The translations under genes and the position numbers were made by a program. Source: Symbiodolus clandestinus (GTDB taxonomy: Bacteria > Pseudomonadota > Gammaproteobacteria > Enterobacterales > G038960095). From it: a stretch of 64,000 nucleotides of DNA. The DNA lies in the NCBI GenBank assembly GCA_038960095.1, contig CP152425.1:744001-808000 (forward strand), in the 5' to 3' direction. Of this stretch, positions 54,870-63,953 are shown in pieces. Numbering within the stretch: position 1 is the first letter of the stretch; each line of letters opens with the position of its first letter. Below the pieces are notes generated by a model. The model was not told where the DNA came from, did not search any database, and worked only from the letters and a program-made list of their open reading frames with translations.

Positions 54870-56189
54870 ATGCAATCAATGCAGCAAAAGGTGAAGTTGA
54901 CAACTCTTAACGTCCGAGCAGTTGCGGCAGTAATCCTGCAGCAAGTTTTGCAACAGGGACGTTCACTTTCTCCCCTATTAAAAACTCCTCCCTTTAAAGT
55001 GGCTGATGTCGATCGCAGTTTGCTGCAAGCGATTTGTTATGGCGCCTTGCGTATATTACCACGCCTTGAGTGGCTATTACAGCAGCTGATGTCGACCTCA
55101 TTACTAAAAAAGCAGCCAATTTTGCATTATCTGCTGCTAACGGGCGGGTATCAGCTTCTGGAGATGCCAATTCCTGCTTATGCAGTGATTCATGAAAGTG
55201 TTAATGCGACTAAGCAGCTCAAACGTCCACAATTGGCTGGACTAATCAACGCCGTGTTACGTCAGTGGATGCGTCAGCAAGCAGTACTTCAGCAGCGAAC
55301 GGACCAACCATTGGCCTACCAGACCTGTCATCCTGATTGGCTAGTGCAATGGCTACAGCAGGCTTATCCTCAGCAGTGGCAGCCGATCATTCAGCAAAAC
55401 AATCAACAACCACCCTTATGGTTACGTGTCAATCAACAGGGTACGACTTCGCGTGCTTATGGGGAGCAGTTGCAAACAGCAGGTTTTAAGCCAATTTTCC
55501 ATCCTACTCTGGATATGGCAGTTGGTTTACCCGATTCCGTAGCGATTAAGCAGCTGCCTGGTTTTGCTGAGGGGATGGTAACCGTCCAAGATTGTTCGGC
55601 ACAGCAGTGTGTTCCCCTGTTAGATCCGCAAGCTGGCGAATTGATCCTCGATCTTTGTGCTGCTCCTGGAGGGAAAACTACGCATATTTTGGAATGGGCT
55701 CCAAAAGCTCAGGTAGTCGCGGTGGATCAAGACAGTATTCGCTTGCAACGCTTAGTAGAAAACGTGCAACGTTTGCAGCAAACCGTCACTTGGATCGTCG
55801 GTGATGCTCTAGAGCCGCATACTTGGTGGACAGGTGAACAGTTTGACCGGATCTTATTAGATGCACCCTGTTCAGCCACTGGAGTGATTCGCCGGCATCC
55901 AGATAGTAAATGGTTGCGGCGCCCTAGTGATATTGCTACTTTAGCTTACAAGCAACAGGCATTGTTAAAAGCGATTTGGCCCTACCTGAAACCAGGCGGA
56001 TTGCTGCTTTATACGACCTGTTCGATATTACCCGAAGAAAACCAACAGCAAATAAAGGCTTTTTTGGCTGCTGAGCGAACGGCTAGTAACCTTTTGGTGG
56101 GTATGGGCGGTTTGTTAGGTTGGCAGGTATTGCCCCAAGCACAGGGGGGGGATGGGTTTTTTTATGCCAAGCTAATCAAGCGGTGCTAA
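54870..56189 (+). CDS. rsmB: 16S rRNA (cytosine967-C5)-methyltransferase
   Basis: 439 residues from ATG 54870 (E. coli 429). An N-terminal NusB-like RNA-binding domain (residues ~12-150, ending QLAGLINAVLRQWMRQ) is followed by the SAM-dependent domain: LDLCAAPGGKTTHILE, LLDAPCSATGVIRRHP and the second catalytic Cys in LLYTTCSILPEEN. It methylates C967 of 16S rRNA. TAAGG precedes ATG 54870; ATG 54879 is nearly as good. The trkA gene follows at 31 bases, as in E. coli. Confidence 0.95.
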   Translation: MQSMQQKVKLTTLNVRAVAAVILQQVLQQGRSLSPLLKTPPFKVADVDRSLLQAICYGALRILPRLEWLLQQLMSTSLLKKQPILHYLLLTGGYQLLEMPIPAYAVIHESVNATKQLKRPQLAGLINAVLRQWMRQQAVLQQRTDQPLAYQTCHPDWLVQWLQQAYPQQWQPIIQQNNQQPPLWLRVNQQGTTSRAYGEQLQTAGFKPIFHPTLDMAVGLPDSVAIKQLPGFAEGMVTVQDCSAQQCVPLLDPQAGELILDLCAAPGGKTTHILEWAPKAQVVAVDQDSIRLQRLVENVQRLQQTVTWIVGDALEPHTWWTGEQFDRILLDAPCSATGVIRRHPDSKWLRRPSDIATLAYKQQALLKAIWPYLKPGGLLLYTTCSILPEENQQQIKAFLAAERTASNLLVGMGGLLGWQVLPQAQGGDGFFYAKLIKRC

Positions 56190-56220
56190 AGTGATTGACA
56201 ACCTTAATTTGGAGTAGTGA

Positions 56221-57630
56221 ATGAAGGTCATTATCCTCGGAGGTGGGCGAGTAGGCGGCGCCTTGGCTGAGCAACTGGTTAAAGAATCGCATGATGTGAC
56301 GGTGATTGAGAAGGACCCGGTGCGCTTGAAAACTCTGCAAGAGACCTTAGATCTTCGGTGCATTGACGGTTATGCTACTTACCCACAGAGCTTGAAGCAA
56401 GCAGGTGCTGATGCGGCTGATTGTATCGTTGCGGTTACCGATTCTGACGAGATTAACCTACTGGCTTGCCAAATCGTCTATAGCCTGTTTAATACCCCTC
56501 AGCGAATTGCTCGAGTCAGCGCGCCCAACTACTATGATTATCAATCAGTATTATTTCAGCAAGCAGGCGGATTGGCTGTTCATCAGGTGTTTTCTCCTGT
56601 GCAGTGGGTAGCGGAATCTATTTGCCAGTTGGTTGCACACCCTGGTGTACGTCAGTATTGGACCTTTGCTCAGCATAAGCTGACGGTAGTCGCTATCAAA
56701 GTAGCAGCAACCCACCCTTGGTTACAGCGTTCGGTTATTGAAGTACTGCAACAACCGGGATTAGCCAAATTAAGCGGTAAGATTATTTTACTCAGACGGC
56801 AGGCACAGTTAAGCCTGATAACGGCTGATCAAATCATCGAAGTGGATGATGAGTTATGGTGTCTAGTGGCTAGTGAGCAATTATCGGATTGGTTAGCGGC
56901 TTGGCGAGGCTTGTCAACCTCGTTACCACAGCGCATAATTATTGTGGGTGGCGGGTTGATTGGTGCCGAAGTGGCTAGGCGTTTATCAACTCAACATCGG
57001 GTCAAAATTATCGAACGTAATCACATCCGAGCGAGTTTGTTAGCCGCCACTCTGCCGAATAGTGTTATTTTCTGTAGCCACGCTGCTGATCATGCGCTGT
57101 TGCTAGAAGAACATATCGAGCAAACTGATCAATTTATTGCCGTTACCAACGATGATGAAGACAACATCTTATCGGCTTTATTGGCCCACCATTTAGGTGC
57201 CAAACAGACTCTGGTATTGATTCAGCGGCCAATTTATCGAGACTTAATACAAAACCAAGGCATTGACCAAGTTGTCATGCCGCAACTGACGATTTTATCA
57301 AGGCTGTTGACCCAGTTGCGTTCACCAGCGGTTCAAGAGGTTTATCTATTACCCACCGGGGAGGGTGAGCTGATTGAATGGCAACTGCCAAGCCTAACCG
57401 ATTCTGCTTTATCCGAGGGGTACTCGCTTGCCGAGGTAAATTGGCCGGCCAGTATTCAACCACTGGCTTGGGTTCGTGGAGAACTCTGCTGGTTTCAAGA
57501 TTATCCGACAGAACTACAAGCAGAGGATCGCTTAATACTACTAAGCTGGGATCAGCAAGCGTGGCAGATTTTTGCACAGCAACTGCAGCGCTTGGTAGAA
57601 AAACAGCGATCTTCGGCAGTCAACTCCTAG
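56221..57630 (+). CDS. trkA: Potassium uptake regulatory protein TrkA
   Basis: 469 residues (E. coli 458). Two RCK-type halves, each with a nucleotide-binding Rossmann motif: IILGGGRVGGALAEQL at the start and IIIVGGGLIGAEVARRL near 240. TrkA is the NAD(H)-binding peripheral subunit gating the TrkH/G potassium channel. It is followed at three bases by trkH, whereas in E. coli the two genes are far apart. Confidence 0.96.
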   Translation: MKVIILGGGRVGGALAEQLVKESHDVTVIEKDPVRLKTLQETLDLRCIDGYATYPQSLKQAGADAADCIVAVTDSDEINLLACQIVYSLFNTPQRIARVSAPNYYDYQSVLFQQAGGLAVHQVFSPVQWVAESICQLVAHPGVRQYWTFAQHKLTVVAIKVAATHPWLQRSVIEVLQQPGLAKLSGKIILLRRQAQLSLITADQIIEVDDELWCLVASEQLSDWLAAWRGLSTSLPQRIIIVGGGLIGAEVARRLSTQHRVKIIERNHIRASLLAATLPNSVIFCSHAADHALLLEEHIEQTDQFIAVTNDDEDNILSALLAHHLGAKQTLVLIQRPIYRDLIQNQGIDQVVMPQLTILSRLLTQLRSPAVQEVYLLPTGEGELIEWQLPSLTDSALSEGYSLAEVNWPASIQPLAWVRGELCWFQDYPTELQAEDRLILLSWDQQAWQIFAQQLQRLVEKQRSSAVNS

Positions 57631-57633
57631 CTG

Positions 57634-59085
57634 ATGGTTAGTTGGTCAGCGATAACCAGGGTACTCAGTGTGGTAATGTTCACACTGAGCTACTTACTGT
57701 TAATTCCAGCCATTTATAGCTGGAGTAGCGGGCAGCAGCATGCAATTGCTTTTTTGGCACCAGCGTTGTTTGGCTATGCAGTAGCCGGCTTATTGCGTAT
57801 TAAGGTCAATCAGTCTGTTCAACTACGATTGAGGGTGCAGGAGCTGTTTTTAAGCACAGTACTGGCTTGGTTATCCGCTACGGCTATCTGTATCATCCCA
57901 TTCTTATCCATTCAGCCCTCGATCAGTATCACGGATGCCTGGTTTGAAACCTTATCAGGGTTAACGACCACAGGTTCATCCATCTTTCGTGATCTTTCTG
58001 ATATCCCGGCTGTATTGTTACTATGGCGCTCCTTACTACAGTGGTTGGGGGGCTTAGGTTTTATGTTAATGGCGGTTGCATTGGTAACGGTCTTAGATGT
58101 CAGTGGTCTGCGATTACTCCATAGAGAGGCGGTTGAATGGGTTGAAAAAACTGCCCCGCGGATGCGAAGTGTGGCGCGGCAAATCTTAGTGCTCTACGGA
58201 GCATTGACCTTATTATGCTGTTTGGGTTTTTATAGCAGCGGTTTATCGCTGTTTAACGCCTGGAATTATGCATTAACGACAGTCTCTACCGGTGGTTTTT
58301 CCACTGTTGGTGATCCAACGCTCCTTTGGTCGGCCGCGGCACAGTGGAATGCGATAATATTTATGTTATTGAGTGCTTTGCCACTTTTGCTATTAGTGCA
58401 GGCAGCAACGCATTATGACTGGAAGCCTTTGTGGAGGGATCAGCAGGTACGTGGCGAGCTGGCTTGGTTGGTAATATGGGTGTTATTGTTGACCGGATGG
58501 TTGATGCTAGCCGATCAACAACCGCTCACAGCAACATTTCGTACCGCCTGCTTTACAGTGATCAATATGCTATCAACCACTGGTTACTCCTCTAGTACCA
58601 TGGTTGTAGGAGACCCACTGATGCTGCTTTTATTGACAGGTATCGGAATGATAGGAGGCTGTTCTGGGTCGACTGTGGGTGGTATCAAACTGTTCCGGTT
58701 ACAAATCAGCTATAAACTATTTATTGCCCAGATTAAGCAGTTAATCCATCCTAATGCGGTTGCTACCGCTTACTATAATGGCCGGCCGATTCCTGATGCC
58801 CTTATGCGCGCTACCATCGCTTTTTTGATGGCATTTATTGGTATATGGCTATTAATTATTGTAGTGCTAATGCTATCTGGAGTAGCAGGGACTACAGCGG
58901 CCTCGGCAGCAATGGCTTCGGTTAGTAATGTTGGAATCGCTTTAGCGCCTGGAATAGGCCCCAGTGGACATTTTGCCGATCTGCCTAACTGTGCCAAATG
59001 GGCGCTCTCTTTTGGTATGCTCTGCGGACGACTGGAGTTTATGACGCTTCTGGTGCTGTTTTTCCCAGCTTTTTGGAAAGAATAA
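57634..59085 (+). CDS. trkH: Potassium transporter TrkH
   Basis: 483 residues, the E. coli length, with about ten hydrophobic segments. Selectivity-filter-like loops include TLSGLTTTGSSIF, TTVSTGGFSTVGDP, LSTTGYSS and ASVSNVGIALAPG. With TrkA it forms the low-affinity potassium uptake system of the inner membrane. trkA and trkH are joined here as a likely two-gene operon. The gene ends just before a copy of repeat R that carries IS1182. Confidence 0.96.
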   Translation: MVSWSAITRVLSVVMFTLSYLLLIPAIYSWSSGQQHAIAFLAPALFGYAVAGLLRIKVNQSVQLRLRVQELFLSTVLAWLSATAICIIPFLSIQPSISITDAWFETLSGLTTTGSSIFRDLSDIPAVLLLWRSLLQWLGGLGFMLMAVALVTVLDVSGLRLLHREAVEWVEKTAPRMRSVARQILVLYGALTLLCCLGFYSSGLSLFNAWNYALTTVSTGGFSTVGDPTLLWSAAAQWNAIIFMLLSALPLLLLVQAATHYDWKPLWRDQQVRGELAWLVIWVLLLTGWLMLADQQPLTATFRTACFTVINMLSTTGYSSSTMVVGDPLMLLLLTGIGMIGGCSGSTVGGIKLFRLQISYKLFIAQIKQLIHPNAVATAYYNGRPIPDALMRATIAFLMAFIGIWLLIIVVLMLSGVAGTTAASAAMASVSNVGIALAPGIGPSGHFADLPNCAKWALSFGMLCGRLEFMTLLVLFFPAFWKE

Positions 59086-59097
59086 AGCTTTTTCACT

Positions 59098-59151
59098 ACA
59101 AGCTTTAAGCCCAAGGTTAGTTACAAACTCACCGGTGGCATCCCAATGATC
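59098..59151. repeat. Dispersed repeat R, left half of the copy interrupted by IS1182 copy B
   Basis: ACAAGCTTTAAGCCCAAGG to CCCAATGATC, similar to 54291-54344. The right half continues after the IS at 60913-60964. The target GATC is present on both sides. Confidence 0.75.
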
Positions 59152-60912
59152 AGATACTGTTGGCGAATTAAATGGCTTACTATAGAGTTCTAATGAGGTA
59201 ATCATAGAGGCTATCCATTATGTCGTTACAAACCACATCGAACCAAGAGATTCCTCTGCAGACGGTTGAAGTTGCAAGAGCCGCTTTTCCTAAAGGTCAT
59301 CCTTATATAACATTGCGGGATGAACTGGGTACCCTTTATAGTGATGAAGATTTTGTCAAGCTGTTTTCGAAGCGTGGCCAGCCTGCGATATCACCCTGGC
59401 GGTTAGCACTGATTACCCTTATGCAGTTTCGCGAGAACCTTTCGGATAGGCAAGCTGCTGAGGCAGTACGAGCCAGGATTGATTGGAAATATTTATTAGG
59501 GCTTGAGCTTTCTGACCCCGGTTTTAATTTTTCAGTACTTTGTGAATTTCGCATGCGCCTGATTGTAGGAAGCGCTGAACAGCAACTTTTAGAATTGCTG
59601 TTGGATAAATGTCGTACTCATGGATTAATAAAGGCTAGGGGACAACAGCGAACTGACTCGACGCATGTTTTAATGGCTGTTCGTGAATTAAAGCGGTTGG
59701 AGTTGATTGGAGAGACCTTAAGAGCAGCTCTTAATGAAATCTCTAAAAAAGAGCCCCAGTGGCTTAAAAGCGTATCACTGCCTAGTTGGTATGACCATTA
59801 TACCAAACGGATAGAGGATAGCCGACTACCGCGCAGTGAAAAAGCACGCAGCCAGTATGCACAAATGATGGGTGAAGATGGTTTTAGATTACTTGCATGG
59901 ATTGACACGCCCTCTGCTCCTAAAGCACTGGGGAAGTTGATGAGTATACGGGCCTTAAGAACTGCTTGCATAAGGCATTATGAGGTCGTGCCGAACAGTG
60001 AGAGAGGAGCTCGTATACGCTTTAAGACAGATAAAGAAGTAACCCAAGCAACAGAAGAAATTGTGTCCCCTTATGATCTTGATGCACGTTATCGCAGCAA
60101 AAGGGGGAAGCATTGGGTGGGTTATATGGTGCACCTCAGCGAAAGTTGTGATGATGAAACAGTACATTTAATCACTCATGTAAAGACTACACCTGCTAAT
60201 AGGCATGATATAGAGAGTACCGAGAGTATTCATCAAGCTATGGCTGAAAAAGAGCTGTTGCCAGCCCAGCACTTTGTTGACTCAGCTTATATTTCAGCGG
60301 AACTTCTGGTTAACAGTAAAATAAATTATGGTATTGCTTTAGTTGGCCCCCCTCGAGGTAATACCAGTTGGCAGAAACAGGTTAAAGGGGCTTATACTCG
60401 AGAACAATTCTTAATTAATTGGCAACAACGAACGGTTCACTGTCCTCAAGGGTTAAAATCAATCAGTTGGAACGATCGCTTTATTAAGGGTAAGCTCTAT
60501 CACAAAGTTTCATTTTCTAAAACAGCCTGCGCTGTTTGTAAAGAACGGCGCCGCTGTACTCAAGCTAAGGAAACCGCTCGCAGGTTACGCCTGCTCCCTC
60601 AAATACAGCATGAAACACTACAGATAGCCCGTCAACTCTCGGACAGCCGTGAATGGCGTCGCACTTATGCACGACGTTGGGGTATTGAGGGGACTTTATC
60701 GCAAGGTATCCGTGCTTTCGGTTTACGTCAGGCGCGCTACCGTGGTTTAGTAAAGACGCAGCTGCAGAATCTTGCTACAGCTGCTGCTATCAATATCCAA
60801 CGGCTCATAGCGTGGTTACATCAACAGCCTCGTGAGGTAAAACGAATATCTCGTTTTGCTCAGTTGGCAGTAGCAACTTGAGAGGTTACTTAATAATTCG
60901 CCAACAGTATCT
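59152..60912 (+). mobile_element. IS1182-family element, copy B (complete, 1761 bp)
   Basis: Perfect 19-base inverted repeats: AGATACTGTTGGCGAATTA at 59152-59170 and its complement at 60894-60912. GATC flanks both ends (59148-59151, 60913-60916), consistent with a four-base target duplication; since GATC is palindromic, the exact element boundary is ambiguous by four bases. Inserted in repeat R 62 bases after trkH. Confidence 0.92.
59220..60881 (+). CDS. IS1182-family transposase, copy B, intact
   Basis: 553 residues starting MSLQTTSNQEIPLQ. An N-terminal DUF772 domain (PWRLALITLMQFRENLSDRQ and WKYLLGLELSDPGF) is followed by the DDE catalytic domain with QQRTDSTHVLMAV (first Asp), HFVDSAYISAELL (second Asp), a cysteine cluster CAVCKERRRC and RRWGIEGTLSQGIRAFGLRQARY (Glu). 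All catalytic residues are present, so the element may be active; copy A at the left edge is practically identical. Confidence 0.95.
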   Translation: MSLQTTSNQEIPLQTVEVARAAFPKGHPYITLRDELGTLYSDEDFVKLFSKRGQPAISPWRLALITLMQFRENLSDRQAAEAVRARIDWKYLLGLELSDPGFNFSVLCEFRMRLIVGSAEQQLLELLLDKCRTHGLIKARGQQRTDSTHVLMAVRELKRLELIGETLRAALNEISKKEPQWLKSVSLPSWYDHYTKRIEDSRLPRSEKARSQYAQMMGEDGFRLLAWIDTPSAPKALGKLMSIRALRTACIRHYEVVPNSERGARIRFKTDKEVTQATEEIVSPYDLDARYRSKRGKHWVGYMVHLSESCDDETVHLITHVKTTPANRHDIESTESIHQAMAEKELLPAQHFVDSAYISAELLVNSKINYGIALVGPPRGNTSWQKQVKGAYTREQFLINWQQRTVHCPQGLKSISWNDRFIKGKLYHKVSFSKTACAVCKERRRCTQAKETARRLRLLPQIQHETLQIARQLSDSREWRRTYARRWGIEGTLSQGIRAFGLRQARYRGLVKTQLQNLATAAAINIQRLIAWLHQQPREVKRISRFAQLAVAT

Positions 60913-60968
60913 GATCAGCTGGGGATCTTCAACCATTAAGGGCCAGTGATCAAGATATAAGATTACAG

Positions 60969-61013
60969 GACTGGATCAAATTTCAATGGTTGATTTTGGA
61001 TCAGTTTTGCACG
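60969..61013. repeat. Dispersed repeat S (copy 2)
   Basis: Same 45 bases as 35351-35395 with one mismatch (GACTGGATCAAATTTCAATG...). It lies just outside the right half of repeat R. Confidence 0.65.
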
Positions 61014-61343
61014 GTTGCTAACACTTAAAAGCTCGTGAAAAGGAACGGTTGCTACTGGGAATAGCTGAGTGAATGAGAAATAAGGTGGTTTTATTTTTAT
61101 TTCATATCAACTGGTTACGTGGTAGTTAACGCGACTACTTATCCCCAACTCAGGTTGAAATGCCTCTTATAGAGCAATGCGTGGAAGAAGTGGGAGTTCG
61201 GTAGTTATTCCTTGGTGGCCGTGAGAAAGTTCTACTCTAGAAGCCTGTTTTTTTTCAGAGTGGGGTTACTTATTAGGTTGGCTAACACTCAAGTGGAGTA
61301 GCGGTGATTTACAAAGAGGGAAATTGACGAAGTATGATTGATT
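61014..61343. other. Gap without recognised gene
   Basis: No coding potential supported. TTATCCCCAACTCAGGT at 61140-61156 resembles 43161-43178, a further short repeat of unknown nature. Confidence 0.3.
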
Positions 61344-61902
61344 TGTATTAGTCACGACATAATCTGACATTAGAGCTTGAAAAGAAGAGCGTTACCGGTT
61401 TTGATAGAGGGTGTAGAACCTTTAATCAAAAACAAGCGGTAACGCTCATGCTTTATAGTAACAAACCCATCATTAAACACAAAGTTGGACTTCTGAATCT
61501 CGCTGAAGAATTTAATAATGTCTCTCAAGCCAGCAAGGTTAAGGGGGTGTCTGGGGATAGGTTTTATCGCTACCAGGAGTTGGTTGAGGAAGGCGGAGTT
61601 GAAGCATTAGTCAACCGTAGCCGTCGAGTCCCTAAAAACCATTCTTCAAGAGTTCTATCAGGTTACGTTTCGAAAACATTTATACGGGGATTTAGAAAAA
61701 CTTCAGGCTGAACGGGACATTTGGTTATGGCATTATAATAACCAACGAACTCATCAGGGAAAAAAGTGCTGTGGGCTTACGCCAATGGATACATTAATTG
61801 ATGGCAAAAAGATCTGGACGGAAAAAAAATCTGAACCGGACTTGATCGAACAGACACCCGATTCATCACCGGTAACTGTCAGATTTAGTCTAAGCTAGTA
61901 CA
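61344..61902 (+). mobile_element. Internally deleted IS481-family element (559 bp) with both ends and target duplication
   Basis: The left end TGTATTAGTCACGACATAAT (61344 onward) and the right end (61877-61902, ending TAGCTAGTACA-like in complement) form a 26-base imperfect inverted repeat closing with AATCTGACA. ATTGATT occurs directly outside both ends (61337-61343 and 61903-61909), a seven-base target duplication. The ends are therefore intact while the transposase inside is collapsed. Confidence 0.75.
61448..61899 (+). pseudogene. IS481-family transposase with internal deletion
   Basis: The N-terminus KVGLLNLAEEFNNVSQASKV and FYRYQELVEEGGVEALVNRS is the helix-turn-helix of IS481 transposases. 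After about 60 codons the sequence jumps, with a frame change near 61650, to the C-terminus: EFYQVTFRKHLYGDLEKLQ, NNQRTHQGKKCCGLTPMD and TLIDGKKIW. About 200 residues with the catalytic Asp residues are missing, so the element can move only if another copy supplies transposase. Confidence 0.8.
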
Positions 61903-61959
61903 ATTGATTAACCCTGAAATAAGATTGGCCTCATTTCCGGAAGAAACGAGGCCAATTTC

Positions 61960-62145
61960 TGACCCCAACCCTTGCGGGCTGAGGTTCAGTGCAAGTGACC
62001 TTTAAGGCCCTGACCCGCCTTCTAACGAAGTGAGTTCAGTGTTTTGCCGTTAGGCTAGGATATAGGCGACAGCCCATACCCAGTTTCGTCTCCCTAAGGA
62101 GTCCGAAGTTCGGGGATGAAATGTCGCCCGAACTTCGGGTTTTCA
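61960..62145 (+). ncRNA. Structured RNA candidate ending in a terminator-like hairpin
   Basis: CTAACG (62023-62028) faces CGTTAG. GGCGACA (62065-62071) plus TTTCGTC (62084-62090) pair continuously with GATGAAATGTCGCC (62115-62128), enclosing a CTCC/GGAG hairpin. A competing perfect 12-pair hairpin CCGAAGTTCGGG (62103-62114) with CCCGAACTTCGG (62127-62138) is followed by TTTT. Its loop is the pairing partner in the first structure, so the two folds exclude each other or form a pseudoknot. Plus strand is favoured by the T-run. No Rfam family recalled. Confidence 0.4.
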
Positions 62146-62166
62146 CGCTAGTTTCTTCTGGAAAGA

Positions 62167-62191
62167 GGTTATAACTCAATGAGTTATAACC
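62167..62191. promoter_or_regulatory. 25-base near-perfect palindrome downstream of groEL
   Basis: GGTTATAACTCA-A-TGAGTTATAACC, two 12-base arms around one base. Too tight for an RNA hairpin loop unless the centre opens; a protein-binding site or recombination site is as likely. It lies 48 bases after the groEL stop. Confidence 0.4.
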
Positions 62192-62238
62192 ATGGACATA
62201 ACCCAGACAGGCTAGCTACCTGTGCGACTCTCGTCGCG

Positions 62239-63894
62239 CTACATCATGCCGCCCATACCACCCATGCCGCCGCCAGCACCCATCTCTGCCTTCTCTTCTT
62301 TCGGCAGTTCAGTGATCATGCAGGCAGTGGTAATCATTAGTCCTGCAATAGAAGCAGCATATTTTAGTGCGCAGTGAGTTACTTTAGTTGGATCCAAGAT
62401 ACCCATCGCTTCCATATCACCATATTCGCCGCTAGCTGCATTATATCCGTAGTTACCTTCACCACCCTTAACTTTATTAGCAACGACAGAAGCTTCTACA
62501 CCCGCATTGCCGACGATCTGGCGTAGGGGAGCTTCCATAGCCCGTAGCGCCACCCGGATACCTACGTTTTGATCTTCGTTATCACCGGTTAAGTTAGCTA
62601 TTTTAGCAGCAGCACGGATCAGAGCGATCCCACCACCTGCAATCACTCCCTCTTCAACAGCAGCACGAACAGCATGTAAGGCATCTTCTACGCGAGCTTT
62701 TTTCTCTTTCATTTCGATTTCAGTTGCCGCACCCACTTTAATGACAGCAACGCCACCGCTTAACTTAGCAGCACGCTCTTGTAATTTCTCTTTGTCATAA
62801 TCAGAGGTGGTTTTGCTGATCTCTTTCTTAATACCTTCAATGCGTGCTTCGATGTCTTCGCGACGTCCAATACCATCGATAATCGTGGTTGTATCTTTAG
62901 TGATGACTACTCGCTTGGCTTGACCAAGGTCGGCTAGAGTCGCTTTTTCTAGCTCCTTGCCTACTTTCTCAGAGATGAAGCTTCCTGCGGTTAGTGAAGC
63001 GATATCCAGCAGCATGGCTTCGCGACGATCACCGAAACCAGGGGCTTTTACGGCAGCGACTTTGACAATGCCACGCATGGTGTTGACGACTAAGGTTGCT
63101 AATGCTTCCCCTTCAACATCTTCAGCAATCACTAACAGAGAGCGGCTAGCTTTGGCAACTGCTTCCAAAATTGGCAGCAACTCACGGATGTTAGAAATCT
63201 TTTTATCAACAAGCAGGATATAGGGGTTTTCTAGTTCGACGCTTCCTGATTCCGGTTTATTGATAAAGTAAGGTGACAAATAACCGCGGTCAAATTGCAT
63301 TCCTTCAACGACTTTGAGGTCATTTTCTAAGCCGCTGCCTTCTTCGACAGTAATGACGCTGTCTTTGCTAATTTCGGTACCTTTGCTGACTTTCTTCATG
63401 GCTTCAGCAATCAGTTGGCCGATGGTTTCGTCAGAGTTGGCTGAAATGGTACCTACCTGTTGAATAGCTGTAAAATCTCTGCAAGGTTTTGAGAGCGCTT
63501 TTAACTGTTCAACCGCTGCGGTAACAGCCTTATCAATGCCGCGTTTTAAATCCATTGGATTCATGCCAGCAGCAACAGCTTTCAACCCTTCATTCACGAA
63601 AGATTGTGCTAATACAGTGGCGGTAGTTGTACCATCACCAGCGGCGTCATTGGCTTTAGAGGCAACCTCTTTCACCATTTGTGCACCCATATTTTCGAAT
63701 TTATCGTGCAATTCGATTTCGCGTGCGACAGAGACACCGTCTTTGGTAATCGTTGGAGCACCAAATGATTTGTCTAGCACTACGTTGAGCCCGCGTGGAC
63801 CCAAAGTTACTTTAACAGCATCACCCAGGATGTTTACGCCACGCAGCATCTTTTGATGCGCTTCTGTTGAAAATTTAAGTTCTTTAGCAGCCAT
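62239..63894 (-). CDS. groEL: Chaperonin GroEL
   Basis: 551 residues (E. coli 548). Equatorial-domain ATP motif AGDGTTTATVLAQ (residues 86-98), apical-domain segment VEGMQFDRGYLSPYFI, and the C-terminal GGMGGMGGMM tail are present. Compared with E. coli as I remember it, six extra residues (KGTEIS, 171-176) lie between AMKKVS and KDSVITVEEG, in the intermediate/apical junction. AGGAAAG precedes ATG 63894. It is preceded by groES, 59 bases upstream, an expected RpoH-controlled operon. Confidence 0.97.
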   Translation of the reverse strand: MAAKELKFSTEAHQKMLRGVNILGDAVKVTLGPRGLNVVLDKSFGAPTITKDGVSVAREIELHDKFENMGAQMVKEVASKANDAAGDGTTTATVLAQSFVNEGLKAVAAGMNPMDLKRGIDKAVTAAVEQLKALSKPCRDFTAIQQVGTISANSDETIGQLIAEAMKKVSKGTEISKDSVITVEEGSGLENDLKVVEGMQFDRGYLSPYFINKPESGSVELENPYILLVDKKISNIRELLPILEAVAKASRSLLVIAEDVEGEALATLVVNTMRGIVKVAAVKAPGFGDRREAMLLDIASLTAGSFISEKVGKELEKATLADLGQAKRVVITKDTTTIIDGIGRREDIEARIEGIKKEISKTTSDYDKEKLQERAAKLSGGVAVIKVGAATEIEMKEKKARVEDALHAVRAAVEEGVIAGGGIALIRAAAKIANLTGDNEDQNVGIRVALRAMEAPLRQIVGNAGVEASVVANKVKGGEGNYGYNAASGEYGDMEAMGILDPTKVTHCALKYAASIAGLMITTACMITELPKEEKAEMGAGGGMGGMGGMM

Positions 63895-63953
63895 GTTCTT
63901 TCTTTCCTAACATTTGGATTTTAAAGTTAATGATTCGGTATCGCTCGCCTTAG

